Source: Bacteroidales bacterium
GTDB taxonomy: Bacteria; Bacteroidota; Bacteroidia; Bacteroidales; UBA932
DNA: 51,166 nucleotides
NCBI GenBank assembly: GCA_028686425.1
Contig: JAQUBZ010000016.1
Coordinates: 1-51,166, forward strand
Direction of reading: 5' to 3'
Both the position numbers and the translations under genes were made by a program. Under the pieces are notes generated by a model. It worked only from the letters and a program-made list of their open reading frames with translations, was not told where the DNA came from and searched no databases. This document shows, piece by piece, positions 8,213 through 17,274 of this stretch; the first letter of the stretch is position 1; each line of letters opens with the position of its first letter.

Positions 8213-9187
8213 ATGCCATTTATAGGGGAGATACTCAAATATCACAGTGTGTCGATAGTCGGTCTTGAGAAAAATACCGGCAAGACAGAGTGTCTCAACT
8301 ATATTATCAAAAGGTTACCGACAGACTATTTTAAGATTGCGGTAACTTCTATCGGGATTGACGGGGAGTCACTTGATCAGGTGACTTCCACCGCCAAGCC
8401 TGAAATAACACTCAGAGAGGGGATGTTTTTCGGAACAAGTGAAAAATATTACAGGCAGCGCAAAATCCTTTCGGAGTTGTATCAGATAAGCGAAGAGACC
8501 ACAGCTTTGGGGCGTGTGGTGACTGCCAAGGCACTCAATGAGAAGAAAGTACTTCTTTCCGGACCATCTTCCGGAAGTGCGCTCAAAAGATGGATTAGTT
8601 CTTTGGATGAAATTGGGATAGACCTTGTGTTGATTGACGGAGCATTGTCGCGGCTAAGTGCCGCTTCTCCGGCCATCAGCGATGCGATGATACTCTCCAC
8701 GGGAGCTGCATTTTCAGCCAATATCAAGGATTTGGTATCAAAGACGGCATTTGTGGTGGAGTTGATCAATTTACCTTTGTATATCAACAATTTGAGTAAG
8801 AATATAAATGAAGTGGATGCAACAGTATCCTCATTTGTGGATTTGGATAGCGATATTTTGAAGAACAGTACGACAATAGGGGTTGAAGGCGCTTTGACCG
8901 ACAGATTGCTTCAGGCTGTTAAAAATGAGCTTTCAAAAGGGGAGAAGGAGTTGGTTGTCAATGATTTTACAAGGATTTTTGTGTCACCGGACCTTTACAG
9001 GGCGTTTATACGCAGAGGGGGTAAGATTTCGGTTAGGACAAGGAGCAGGTTGCTGGCCGTATGTGTCAATCCTACGGCTCCAAACGGCATTGTTCTCGAC
9101 TCGGATACCCTTTGTTTCACCCTGTCGCAGACAATAGGTCTTCCCGTATATGATATAGTTAAAAATAATTACGACAATGAAATTTAG
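8213..9187 (+). CDS. kamB: KamB, probable accessory/reactivation protein of lysine 5,6-aminomutase
   Basis: A 324-residue protein found in lysine-fermentation clusters beside kamC. It has a P-loop-like GLEKNTGKT motif near residues 17-25, followed by segments reminiscent of nucleotide-dependent chaperones. No cofactor motif of the mutase itself is present. By position and gene name it is thought to work with KamC in removing inactivated cobalamin from KamDE. That role is inferred from family annotation and analogy with other B12-mutase reactivases, and I do not see it directly in the sequence. The start is 1 bp after the kamA stop, and the end overlaps kamC by 11 bp, a strong sign of coupled translation. 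Confidence 0.7.
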   Translation: MPFIGEILKYHSVSIVGLEKNTGKTECLNYIIKRLPTDYFKIAVTSIGIDGESLDQVTSTAKPEITLREGMFFGTSEKYYRQRKILSELYQISEETTALGRVVTAKALNEKKVLLSGPSSGSALKRWISSLDEIGIDLVLIDGALSRLSAASPAISDAMILSTGAAFSANIKDLVSKTAFVVELINLPLYINNLSKNINEVDATVSSFVDLDSDILKNSTTIGVEGALTDRLLQAVKNELSKGEKELVVNDFTRIFVSPDLYRAFIRRGGKISVRTRSRLLAVCVNPTAPNGIVLDSDTLCFTLSQTIGLPVYDIVKNNYDNEI

Positions 9188-10556
9188 AGAAATAGTAGAT
9201 TCACCTTGCGGTATCCGTTATTGTTTCGACTCTCTTGAGTTGCAGTCGGGATTTGCCCGTAAATCTCTCCTTGAATCGCCGATGTCGATTTCAAAGGATG
9301 AGATTGAGCAGAAATACGCTTCCCTTAAAGTATTTGTCGATTTGGTTGAAAATAATAAGTCTCTTGTACAGAACGTTCAGTTCAAGTTGCAGGGACTGCG
9401 CGATATACTCGGCACTTTGCAGAGTCTTGAGGACGGAAATCTTCTTGACGATATAGAGTTGTTTGAGATCAAGCACCTCGCCCTGCTTGGTGATGACATT
9501 AAACGGATGTTTGTGGCGGCGAGGGTAAATGAGGACGGAAGCGCCTGTCTCAATATCGAATGGGTGAAATACGATTTGGACCGCGTGATTCAGATTCTCG
9601 ATCCTGAGGGGCTGAGAATAGGTACTTTTTATGTCTATGACGCCTATTCGATGGAGTTGAGAAAGCTCCGTAAAGAGTATGAAGTGGATGGAGACAACGA
9701 TGAACTCCGTGAAAAGATAGAAAATGAAGAGGATCGCATAAAAACAGTCCTCTGCAATCTATTGCGCCCATATTCAGACAATTTAACAAAATTGTTACAT
9801 TCTCTTGCCCAGCTCGACATCATAATTGCAAAGGCTTTTCAGATGAAAAAAGGGGAATTTATCATCCCCGGTGTATCAGAGAAGACTATTTTGAAAGGGA
9901 TGTTCCATCCGCAGATTCAGTCTATCCTTGCCGAGACAGGAAAAGAGTTTCAGAAGGTCGATTTTTCGTATGAGATAGGGATTCCTTCTACTATCATAGG
10001 GGCCAATATGGGGGGCAAAACAGTTGTTCTGAAGACACTGACCTTGTGCCAATATCTGTTTCAGTTCGGATTCGCTATTCCGGCTTCAGAGGGTGAAATG
10101 ATGGTATTTGACGAGATTTATTTCTGCATCGGTGACGAGCAGAGCCAGAATAAGGGGCTATCTTCATTTGCGGCAGAGATGCTTAGAATCAATAATGTGC
10201 TTGAAAGGGTGGAACATGGGGGAAAAGTGCTCTCACTGATTGACGAGCCTGCACGTACCACCAATCCTATTGAGGGGAGGGCTTTGGTTTGTTCTCTCTT
10301 GAAAATGATTTACGGCAAAAGCAATCTTTCCCTTGTCCTCACAACTCACTACAATGTGGACAATGGAGGCCGCTGCTGGAGAGTGAAAGGACTTGTAGAG
10401 GGAGCAAAAGGCATTTCAGGTCTGAAAATGGATTACAGTCTGCTTCAGACCGAGAACAATGAAGTCCCACATGAGGCGATAAATATTGCTACAGAGCTGG
10501 GAATAAGTGAATTATGGCTTGAAGAAGCCAAAAAGTATTTGGATAAGACAAAATGA
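9177..10556 (+). CDS. kamC: KamC, MutS-like ATPase, probable reactivase of lysine 5,6-aminomutase
   Basis: A 459-residue protein whose C-terminal half is a MutS-type ABC ATPase. Walker A is GANMGGKTVVLKTL near residues 277-290. A signature-like QSQNKGLSSFAAEM segment follows, then Walker B with LIDEPARTTNP and the LTTHYN switch His. The N-terminal half has the helical lever/clamp character of MutS but no mismatch-recognition domain. Its fixed place between kamB and kamD, not near DNA-repair genes, argues that it serves KamDE. Ejecting damaged cobalamin is the likely job, by family annotation and inference. The reading frame overlaps kamB by 11 bp. Confidence 0.78.
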   Translation: MKFREIVDSPCGIRYCFDSLELQSGFARKSLLESPMSISKDEIEQKYASLKVFVDLVENNKSLVQNVQFKLQGLRDILGTLQSLEDGNLLDDIELFEIKHLALLGDDIKRMFVAARVNEDGSACLNIEWVKYDLDRVIQILDPEGLRIGTFYVYDAYSMELRKLRKEYEVDGDNDELREKIENEEDRIKTVLCNLLRPYSDNLTKLLHSLAQLDIIIAKAFQMKKGEFIIPGVSEKTILKGMFHPQIQSILAETGKEFQKVDFSYEIGIPSTIIGANMGGKTVVLKTLTLCQYLFQFGFAIPASEGEMMVFDEIYFCIGDEQSQNKGLSSFAAEMLRINNVLERVEHGGKVLSLIDEPARTTNPIEGRALVCSLLKMIYGKSNLSLVLTTHYNVDNGGRCWRVKGLVEGAKGISGLKMDYSLLQTENNEVPHEAINIATELGISELWLEEAKKYLDKTK

Positions 10557-10594
10557 CACTATTTTAATAATTATTATAAAACTACTCACTATTT

Positions 10595-12151
10595 ATGATG
10601 GAAAGCAAATTAGGACTGGACTTTAAGAAAGTGGCTTACGCGAGGTCTCTTGCAAAAAACATTGCAGATGACGTCCAGACTTTCGTTGAGTCCTACACCA
10701 CGGTTGCGGTGGAAAGGACTCTTTGTAGGCTTTTTGGTATTGACGGTGTCGATGAAAATCAGGTACCGCTCCCTAATGTTGTCGTTGATGAACTCAAAGG
10801 TAAGGGGGTTTTGAATCAGGGCGTATTATTCTATTTGGGTAATGCGATGGTTCAGACCGGATTGTCTCCCCAGCAGATTGCCGAGGGAGTGGCTGCCGGA
10901 ACTCTTGACCTTGTAAGAATCGAAGTGGTTGATAAGAAGAAGATAGAAAGTACGATTCAACCTGTTATAAATGATGCTGTTAATCGTATCCGTTCACGCC
11001 GTGAAAGACGTAATGAATACCTTAAGACCATAGGTGAAGGTCCAAAACCTTACATATATGTGATTGTGGCTACCGGTAATATCTATGAAGATGTAGTACA
11101 GGCCGAAGCTGCTGCACGTCAGGGAGCCGATATTATTGCGGTTATCCGCACCACGGGTCAGTCTCTGCTTGATTATGTTCCTTATGGTGCTACCACAGAG
11201 GGATTCGGCGGAACTTATGCTACTCAGGAGAATTTCAAGATCATGCGTTCCGCTCTCGACAAAGTAGGAGAGGAAGTAGGCCGTTATATCCGCTTATGTA
11301 ACTATTGTTCAGGGCTTTGTATGCCTGAAATAGCTATCATGGGCGCATTTGAGGGATTGGATGTGATGTTGAATGATGCTCTTTACGGAATTTTATTCAG
11401 AGATATAAACATGCAGCGTACCCTGATTGACCAATATTTTTCTCGTGTGATCAACGGTTTTGCAGGTGTGATAATAAACACGGGGGAAGATAACTATCTG
11501 ACCACTGCAGATGCTGTTGAAGCCGCTCATACGGTGCTGGCATCGGATATCATCAATGAACAATTGGCCTTGCTCGCCGGTCTTCCTGAAGAACAGATGG
11601 GGCTTGGACATGCGTTTGAGATGGATCCGGCTTTAGAGAACGGGTTCTTGTACGAGTTGGCACAGGCGCAGATGACAAGGGAGATATTTCCAAAGGCGAC
11701 ATTGAAATATATGCCTCCGACAAAATTTATGACGGGAAATATTTTCAGAGGTCATATTCAGGATGCTCTATTCAACATGATAGGAATTTGGACACATCAG
11801 GGTATTCAGCTGCTTGGAATGCCTACGGAGGCCATTCATACTCCATTTATGAGCGATCGCTATCTTTCCATCGAGAATGCCAGATATATCTTCTCCAACA
11901 TGAAGAATATCGGTGACGAGGTGGAATTCAAGGAGGGGGGCATGATCAGACAACGTGCAGCGACCGTGGTGGACAACGCCATTGAACTTTTGGAGAAGAT
12001 AGTTGCTGAAGGGTTGTTCAACGCCCTCGAAAAGGGTATTTTTGGAGATGTTAAACGTCCGAAGAACGGCGGTAAGGGGCTGGACGGCGTTTGCCAGAAA
12101 GGCGAAAATTATATGAATCCATTTATAAATTTAATGAAAGGAGCAAAATAA
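10595..12151 (+). CDS. kamD: Lysine 5,6-aminomutase, alpha subunit
   Basis: A 518-residue large subunit of the adenosylcobalamin- and PLP-dependent 5,6-aminomutase. It contains the TIM-barrel that holds substrate and the adenosyl group and turns L-beta-lysine into 3,5-diaminohexanoate. Typical KamD segments are present: GADIIAVIRTTGQSLLDYVP, the YCSGLCMPEIA stretch and a GNIFRGHIQDALFN region near the C-terminus. The length agrees with the family. It follows kamC by 38 bp and precedes kamE by 1 bp, so the two subunits are translated together. No cobalamin riboswitch fits in the short upstream gap. Confidence 0.95.
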   Translation: MMESKLGLDFKKVAYARSLAKNIADDVQTFVESYTTVAVERTLCRLFGIDGVDENQVPLPNVVVDELKGKGVLNQGVLFYLGNAMVQTGLSPQQIAEGVAAGTLDLVRIEVVDKKKIESTIQPVINDAVNRIRSRRERRNEYLKTIGEGPKPYIYVIVATGNIYEDVVQAEAAARQGADIIAVIRTTGQSLLDYVPYGATTEGFGGTYATQENFKIMRSALDKVGEEVGRYIRLCNYCSGLCMPEIAIMGAFEGLDVMLNDALYGILFRDINMQRTLIDQYFSRVINGFAGVIINTGEDNYLTTADAVEAAHTVLASDIINEQLALLAGLPEEQMGLGHAFEMDPALENGFLYELAQAQMTREIFPKATLKYMPPTKFMTGNIFRGHIQDALFNMIGIWTHQGIQLLGMPTEAIHTPFMSDRYLSIENARYIFSNMKNIGDEVEFKEGGMIRQRAATVVDNAIELLEKIVAEGLFNALEKGIFGDVKRPKNGGKGLDGVCQKGENYMNPFINLMKGAK

Positions 12152-12152
12152 T

Positions 12153-12950
12153 ATGAGTGGCGGACTATATTCAATGGCAGCCAAGGATTTTGACAAGACC
12201 TTGGATTTAACAAAAGTAAAGCCATACGGCGATACTATGAATGACGGTAAGGTACAATTGAGTTTCACTTTACCCGTTCCTGCAGGTGCAGAGGCTGTAG
12301 AAGCTGCCAAACAGCTGATTAAGGAGATGGGATTTGACAATCCGTTAGTAGTGTTCTATCGTGAACTGACACCCGGATATACTTTTTTCAATTGCTACGG
12401 CAGCAGTGTTCATACTGTCGATTTTACATCTATATATGTTCCTAAAGTCGAATCAACCGTAATGGACATGAAGGAAACTGACGATTATATTCGCGAAAAT
12501 ATCGGTCGCAAACTTGTGGTAATCGGAGCCTCTACAGGCACCGATGCCCATACTGTAGGTATTGATGCAATCATGAATATGAAAGGATATGCAGGACACT
12601 ACGGACTTGAAAGATACGATATGATTGACGCATACAATCTCGGAAGCCAGGTTCCGAATGAGGAATTTCTGGCAAAAGCAATCGAGCTGAATGCCGATGC
12701 ACTTCTCGTATCACAGACTGTAACTCAGAAAGATGTTCATATAAAGAACCTTACAGAGCTTGTAGAGCTTATGGAGGCAGAAGGTCTGCGCGATAAGATG
12801 ATTCTTATATGCGGCGGACCTCGTATTTCACATGAACTTGCCAAAGAGCTCGGATACGATGCGGGCTTCGGAATGAACACTTACGCTGATGACGTGGCTT
12901 CATATATTGCTCAGGAAGTGGTTAAAAGGGCATCCATAAATAAAAAATAA
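12153..12950 (+). CDS. kamE: Lysine 5,6-aminomutase, beta subunit
   Basis: A 265-residue cobalamin-binding subunit. The DAHTVG motif (131-136) contains His133, the lower ligand to cobalt. Lys144, the residue that forms the aldimine with PLP in the resting enzyme, is at exactly the expected number. A C-terminal Rossmann-like domain contains the ICGGPRIS turn that contacts the corrin tail. The chain starts 1 bp after the kamD stop. Every catalytic feature I can check is intact, so the KamDE pair should be active. Confidence 0.96.
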   Translation: MSGGLYSMAAKDFDKTLDLTKVKPYGDTMNDGKVQLSFTLPVPAGAEAVEAAKQLIKEMGFDNPLVVFYRELTPGYTFFNCYGSSVHTVDFTSIYVPKVESTVMDMKETDDYIRENIGRKLVVIGASTGTDAHTVGIDAIMNMKGYAGHYGLERYDMIDAYNLGSQVPNEEFLAKAIELNADALLVSQTVTQKDVHIKNLTELVELMEAEGLRDKMILICGGPRISHELAKELGYDAGFGMNTYADDVASYIAQEVVKRASINKK

Positions 12951-12977
12951 CGAAATTATCAATTGAAAACTAATAAT

Positions 12978-13640
12978 ATGATGGACAAGAATCAAATTAG
13001 AGAGGTGATTGCCAAGAGGGCAGCCCTCGAACTTCACGATGGTGATGTTGTAAATCTCGGTATTGGTATTCCTACGGCTATACCTAATTATCTGCCTGCA
13101 GGTATCAATGTTACTCTCCAATCGGAGAACGGACTACTCGGTATGGGACCCGCTCCGGAAGCAGGTAAAGAAGATCTTGATTATGTTAACGCAGGTGGCG
13201 GATTTATTACCTACCAGCCGGGCGCTTACGCATGTTCTTCAGCTGACTCGTTTTTGATAATCAGAGGCGGTCACGTGGACGCAACATTCCTTGGAGCTAT
13301 GCAGGTTGATGAAAAAGGCGACCTTGCAAACTGGATGATTCCGGGCAAAAAGACTCCCGGTATGGGTGGTGCGATGGACCTGATAGTTGGTGCAAAGCGT
13401 GTAATCCTGACTATGGAACATACTGCCAAAGGCAATCCTAAAATTTTAAAAGAATGTACATTGCCGTTGACGGCTGCCGGTCAGGTCAATATGATTATCA
13501 CCGAAATGGGTGTTATGAACATCACTCCGGAAGGAATCGTTCTGACTGAGATCAACCCTGAATTTACTGTTGAACAGGTTCAGGCTGCCACAGGTGCAAC
13601 ACTCATTATATCAAAAGATCTTAAACCGATGAGACAGTAA
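12978..13640 (+). CDS. atoA: Butyryl-CoA:acetoacetate CoA-transferase, subunit B
   Basis: The beta subunit, 220 residues from the double ATG at 12978. An in-frame TTG at 12963 would add five residues with no support. The catalytic glutamate that forms the CoA-thioester intermediate is Glu50 in the SENGLLGMGP motif. The GAMDLIVGAKR segment is also typical. It pairs with atoD at the operon start. Butyrate is released here and acetoacetyl-CoA regenerated, which the next two genes can reduce. The spacing to crt is 5 bp. Confidence 0.9.
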   Translation: MMDKNQIREVIAKRAALELHDGDVVNLGIGIPTAIPNYLPAGINVTLQSENGLLGMGPAPEAGKEDLDYVNAGGGFITYQPGAYACSSADSFLIIRGGHVDATFLGAMQVDEKGDLANWMIPGKKTPGMGGAMDLIVGAKRVILTMEHTAKGNPKILKECTLPLTAAGQVNMIITEMGVMNITPEGIVLTEINPEFTVEQVQAATGATLIISKDLKPMRQ

Positions 13641-13645
13641 TTGTC

Positions 13646-14425
13646 ATGAATTACAGATTTTTGAAATCAGACAGCAGCAGGAAGGGGATTGTGATTCTCA
13701 CAATCTCTTCTCCGGCTACTTTGAATGCCTTGAATACCACTATCCTTGGCGAAATAGACTCGTTTATCGACAATATAGACCTTTCTTCCGCCAGAGTCCT
13801 GATCATAACGGGAGAAGGAAAGTCCTTTGTTGCAGGCGCAGACATTGCTCAGATGAGTAAAATGACTGAAAATGAGGGATATGAATTTAGCAGATATGGC
13901 TCTAAGGTATTCAGGAAAATAGAAGAACTCGACATTCCTGTAATTGCGGCCATCAACGGATTTGCCCTTGGAGGAGGTTGCGAACTTGCCCTTGCGTGCG
14001 ATATCCGTATTGCATCTGAAAAGGCAAGCTTAGGTCAGCCTGAGGTTAATCTCGGTGTAATCCCGGGATTTTCAGGAACATACAGACTTACTAAGATAGT
14101 CGGGCAAAGCTTTGCCAAGGAGTTGATATTTACAGGAAAGAGGATTTTTGCAGACGATGCATTAAAAATCGGACTTGTAAATGCGGTTGTTCCTGCAGAT
14201 GTACTTATGGATGAGGCAGTCAAGATGGCTGAAAGTATATTGACGAGTGCTCCCATAGCTGTAAAATATGCAAAAAAGTGCATCAATGACAACTATGTTC
14301 TTTCTACCACGGATGCCATTTCACTTGAGAACAACTATTTCTCAAAATGTTTTGCGACCGAAGATCAGAAAGAGGGTATGACAGCTTTTCTTGAAAAGAA
14401 AAAAGCTGATTTTAAGAATAAATAA
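13646..14425 (+). CDS. crt: Enoyl-CoA hydratase/3-hydroxybutyryl-CoA dehydratase (crotonase)
   Basis: A 259-residue crotonase-fold protein. The oxyanion-hole segments AGADIAQM and NGFALGGGCELALACD are intact, and the PEVNLGVIPGFSGT motif carries the second catalytic Glu region. It interconverts 3-hydroxybutyryl-CoA and crotonyl-CoA. With hbd it can lead the acetoacetyl-CoA released by AtoDA into crotonyl-CoA, joining the flux from Kal. Length and motifs match short-chain Crt better than multifunctional FadB. It lies 5 bp after atoA and 25 bp before hbd. Confidence 0.88.
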   Translation: MNYRFLKSDSSRKGIVILTISSPATLNALNTTILGEIDSFIDNIDLSSARVLIITGEGKSFVAGADIAQMSKMTENEGYEFSRYGSKVFRKIEELDIPVIAAINGFALGGGCELALACDIRIASEKASLGQPEVNLGVIPGFSGTYRLTKIVGQSFAKELIFTGKRIFADDALKIGLVNAVVPADVLMDEAVKMAESILTSAPIAVKYAKKCINDNYVLSTTDAISLENNYFSKCFATEDQKEGMTAFLEKKKADFKNK

Positions 14426-14450
14426 GTATTAATCTAAATTATTAAATATC

Positions 14451-15290
14451 ATGAAAATATGTGTTATTGGAACCGGTACGATGGGTTCCGGAATCGTTCA
14501 ATCATTTGCACAGTCCGACATTCCCGTACTTATGAAGTCGAGAAGTCAGGCAAGTTGTGACAAGGCGGTAGCCAAGATTACCAAATCTCTTTCAAAACTT
14601 GTAGAGAAAGGTAAAGTTACTAAAGAATATATGGACGCTACACTTGCAAATATCTCTACTACAACAGAATATGAAGCATGTGCAGATTGCGACCTTATCA
14701 TAGAGGCAGCTGTCGAAACTATGGAGCTCAAAAAAGAACTCTTCAAGATGCTCGACACTATGTGCAAACCTGAAGCTATCCTTGCTTCAAACACATCTTC
14801 ACTATCTATTACCGAAATAGCTGCAAGCACTTCAAGACCTGACAAAGTGATAGGAATGCACTTCTTCAATCCTGCTCCCGTAATGAAGCTTGTTGAACTT
14901 ATCAAAGGCCAGAAGACCTCTGACGAAGTTGCTACTTCTATCTCAGACCTTGCCAAATCTATCGGAAAAGTACCTGTAATGGTCAATGAAGCTCCGGGAT
15001 TTGTTGTAAACAGAATCCTGATACCTCTTGTAAATGAGGGAATCGGCATCCTTGCGGACGGCGTTGCCACAAGAGACGAAATCGATGAAGCAATGAAACT
15101 TGGTGCAAACCATCCTATGGGTCCTCTTGCATTGGGCGATTTGATCGGCCTCGACGTATGTCTTGCCATCATGGAGGTTCTTCACAAAGAATTCGGAGAC
15201 GACAAATACAGACCTCATCCTCTATTGAGAAAGATGGTTCGCGCCAATCTCCTTGGAAGAAAGACAGGTGAAGGTTTCTACAAATATTAA
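14451..15290 (+). CDS. hbd: 3-hydroxybutyryl-CoA dehydrogenase
   Basis: A 279-residue two-domain dehydrogenase. The N-terminal Rossmann turn is GTGTMGSGI, the catalytic His lies in the [14 protein letters not shown] motif, and the C-terminal helical domain ends in [11 protein letters not shown]. It reduces acetoacetyl-CoA to 3-hydroxybutyryl-CoA with NAD(P)H. The size agrees with clostridial Hbd. Its presence in a lysine operon suggests that acetoacetyl-CoA formed by AtoDA is reduced onward rather than only cleaved. No thiolase gene is in the window. Confidence 0.93.
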   Translation: MKICVIGTGTMGSGIVQSFAQSDIPVLMKSRSQASCDKAVAKITKSLSKLVEKGKVTKEYMDATLANISTTTEYEACADCDLIIEAAVETMELKKELFKMLDTMCKPEAILASNTSSLSITEIAASTSRPDKVIGMHFFNPAPVMKLVELIKGQKTSDEVATSISDLAKSIGKVPVMVNEAPGFVVNRILIPLVNEGIGILADGVATRDEIDEAMKLGANHPMGPLALGDLIGLDVCLAIMEVLHKEFGDDKYRPHPLLRKMVRANLLGRKTGEGFYKY

Positions 15291-15311
15291 TAGCTAATAA
15301 CGAAAGACAAT

Positions 15312-16454
15312 ATGGATTTTAATTTAAATAAAACACAGCAACTGTTCAGGCAGATGATTCGCGAATTTGCAGACAAAGAGGTTAAACCGCTCGCTGCAGA
15401 GATTGACGAACAGGAACGTTTCCCTGAAGAGACAGTAAGAAAAATGGCCAAATTGGGCCTTTTCGGAATCCCCGTACCAAAAGAATATGGCGGAGCAGGT
15501 GGAGACAATATTATGTATTCAATTGCAGTTGAAGAACTTTCACGCTGTTGTGCAACAACGGGTGTAGTGGTTTCGGCTCATACATCTTTGTGTGTTGCTC
15601 CTATTCTGGAACACGGCACAGAAGAACAGAAAATGAAATATGTGCCTAAACTTGCCTCAGGCGAATGGATTGGCGCTTTCGGTCTTACAGAACCAAATGC
15701 AGGTACCGACAGCTCGGCACAACAGACAACAGCCGTTCTCGAAGGTGACGAATGGGTATTGAACGGAAACAAGATATTTATCACAAATGCAGGACATGCA
15801 GATATTTATGTGATTATTGCCATGACTGACAAGTCTTTGGGCAACAAAGGCATCTCGGCATTCATAGTTGAAGCGACAACTCCAGGATTTTCAGTAGGTA
15901 AAAAAGAGTTGAAACTCGGTATCAGAGGCAGCTCTACAGCAGAACTGATATTCACCAACTGCCGCATCCCTAAAGAGAATCTTCTCGGCAAGGTGGGTGG
16001 CGGTTTCCCTGTCGCAATGAAGACCTTGGACGGTGGCCGTATCGGAATCGCCTCTCAGGCGCTCGGTATAGCTCAAGGTGCTATGGATGAGACAGTTAAA
16101 TATACCAAAGAGAGGAAACAGTTTGGTAAGGCTATCGCCGCATTCCAGAACACTCAATTCCAAATGGCTGATTTACAGACCAAAGTTGAAGCTTCAAGAC
16201 TACTTGTACGCTCTGCTGCATTTAAAAAAGACCAGCATGTTCCATACTCTGCCGATGCTGCCATGGCCAAACTGTTTGCAGCCGAAACAGCAATGGAAGT
16301 GACTACCAAGGCTGTCCAATTCCACGGAGGCTATGGTTATACTCGTGAATATCCTGTCGAAAGGATGATGCGTGATGCTAAAATTACCGAAATCTATGAA
16401 GGTACTTCAGAGGTACAACGTATGGTGATTGCCGGTAAATTGTTTGGTAAATAA
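15312..16454 (+). CDS. bcd: Butyryl-CoA dehydrogenase (short-chain acyl-CoA dehydrogenase)
   Basis: A 380-residue FAD enzyme of the acyl-CoA dehydrogenase family with the usual N-helical, beta-barrel and C-helical order. The AFGLTEPNAGTDSS signature lies in the middle and the catalytic Glu in EIYEGTSEVQ (about residue 363). It reduces crotonyl-CoA to butyryl-CoA. The immediately following etfB and etfA supply its flavoprotein partner, as in electron-bifurcating Bcd-EtfAB complexes. Whether this complex bifurcates to ferredoxin cannot be read from the sequence alone. It is 21 bp after hbd. Confidence 0.92.
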   Translation: MDFNLNKTQQLFRQMIREFADKEVKPLAAEIDEQERFPEETVRKMAKLGLFGIPVPKEYGGAGGDNIMYSIAVEELSRCCATTGVVVSAHTSLCVAPILEHGTEEQKMKYVPKLASGEWIGAFGLTEPNAGTDSSAQQTTAVLEGDEWVLNGNKIFITNAGHADIYVIIAMTDKSLGNKGISAFIVEATTPGFSVGKKELKLGIRGSSTAELIFTNCRIPKENLLGKVGGGFPVAMKTLDGGRIGIASQALGIAQGAMDETVKYTKERKQFGKAIAAFQNTQFQMADLQTKVEASRLLVRSAAFKKDQHVPYSADAAMAKLFAAETAMEVTTKAVQFHGGYGYTREYPVERMMRDAKITEIYEGTSEVQRMVIAGKLFGK

Positions 16455-16473
16455 TTATTAAAGAGTTGAATTT

Positions 16474-17253
16474 ATGAAAATATTAGTTTGTATAAAACAA
16501 GTTCCGGATACTACCGAAATTAAAATCGACCCGGTAACCAAAACCCTTGTACGTGAAGGTGTTCCATCCATAATGAACCCCGATGACAAAGGAGGTTTGG
16601 AAGTGGCTCTGCAACTTAAAGATCAGGTTGGAGCTGAAGTGACAGTAATAACAATGGGTCCTCCTCAGGCAGACCTTATCCTGCGCGAAGCTTTCGCCAT
16701 GGGTGCTGACAGGGCTATTTTGCTGACAGACAGAAAATTTGCAGGAGCTGATACTCTTGCCACATCCAATGCTCTTGCAGGTGCTGCAAGGACCATGGAT
16801 TGGGATTTGATCATCACAGGCCGTCAGGCTATCGATGGCGATACTGCACAGGTCGGTCCTGAAATGGCTGAACACCTTAATATTCCGCAGATTACATACG
16901 TTGCAGGTCTTGAATATGACGGTAAGAAATTTACAGTCAAGAAAGAGACGGAAGAGGGGTATCAACTACTCGAATTTGAAGGAAAATGCCTTCTTACAGT
17001 ACTTGCTTCTGCATATAAACCTCGTTATATGAGTGTCGGCGGTATTGTTGACGCATATAGCAGGGATGTTGAGATATGGACAGCCGAAAAAATAGATCTT
17101 GCCGAAGAAAAACTCGGTTTGAAAGGGTCTCCTACAAAAGTTATCAAATCATTTACCAAAGGTCTCAAACAGGCCGGTGAAGTATATGAAGTTGATACAG
17201 AGGAAGCTGTTGGTATCATTATCAGCAAATTGAAAGAGAAATATATTATCTAA
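16474..17253 (+). CDS. etfB: Electron transfer flavoprotein, beta subunit
   Basis: A 259-residue EtfB/FixA-family protein beginning MKILVCIKQVPDT. It has an AMP/FAD-binding alpha/beta fold, including the FAMGADRAILL segment and the GRQAIDGDTAQVGP motif. In bifurcating Etf proteins this subunit holds a second FAD. The GRQAIDGDTAQVGP stretch is compatible with that type, but I would not assert it on sequence reading alone. It lies 19 bp after bcd and 21 bp before etfA, and works with both. Confidence 0.92.
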   Translation: MKILVCIKQVPDTTEIKIDPVTKTLVREGVPSIMNPDDKGGLEVALQLKDQVGAEVTVITMGPPQADLILREAFAMGADRAILLTDRKFAGADTLATSNALAGAARTMDWDLIITGRQAIDGDTAQVGPEMAEHLNIPQITYVAGLEYDGKKFTVKKETEEGYQLLEFEGKCLLTVLASAYKPRYMSVGGIVDAYSRDVEIWTAEKIDLAEEKLGLKGSPTKVIKSFTKGLKQAGEVYEVDTEEAVGIIISKLKEKYII

Positions 17254-17274
17254 CCCGTCTAAAATTCGATTAAA

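Noticed and set aside
14546-15172. A 208-codon minus-strand frame within hbd
   Set aside because: It lies entirely inside a conserved enzyme gene on the other strand and has the Ser/Ile-rich composition typical of antisense translation.
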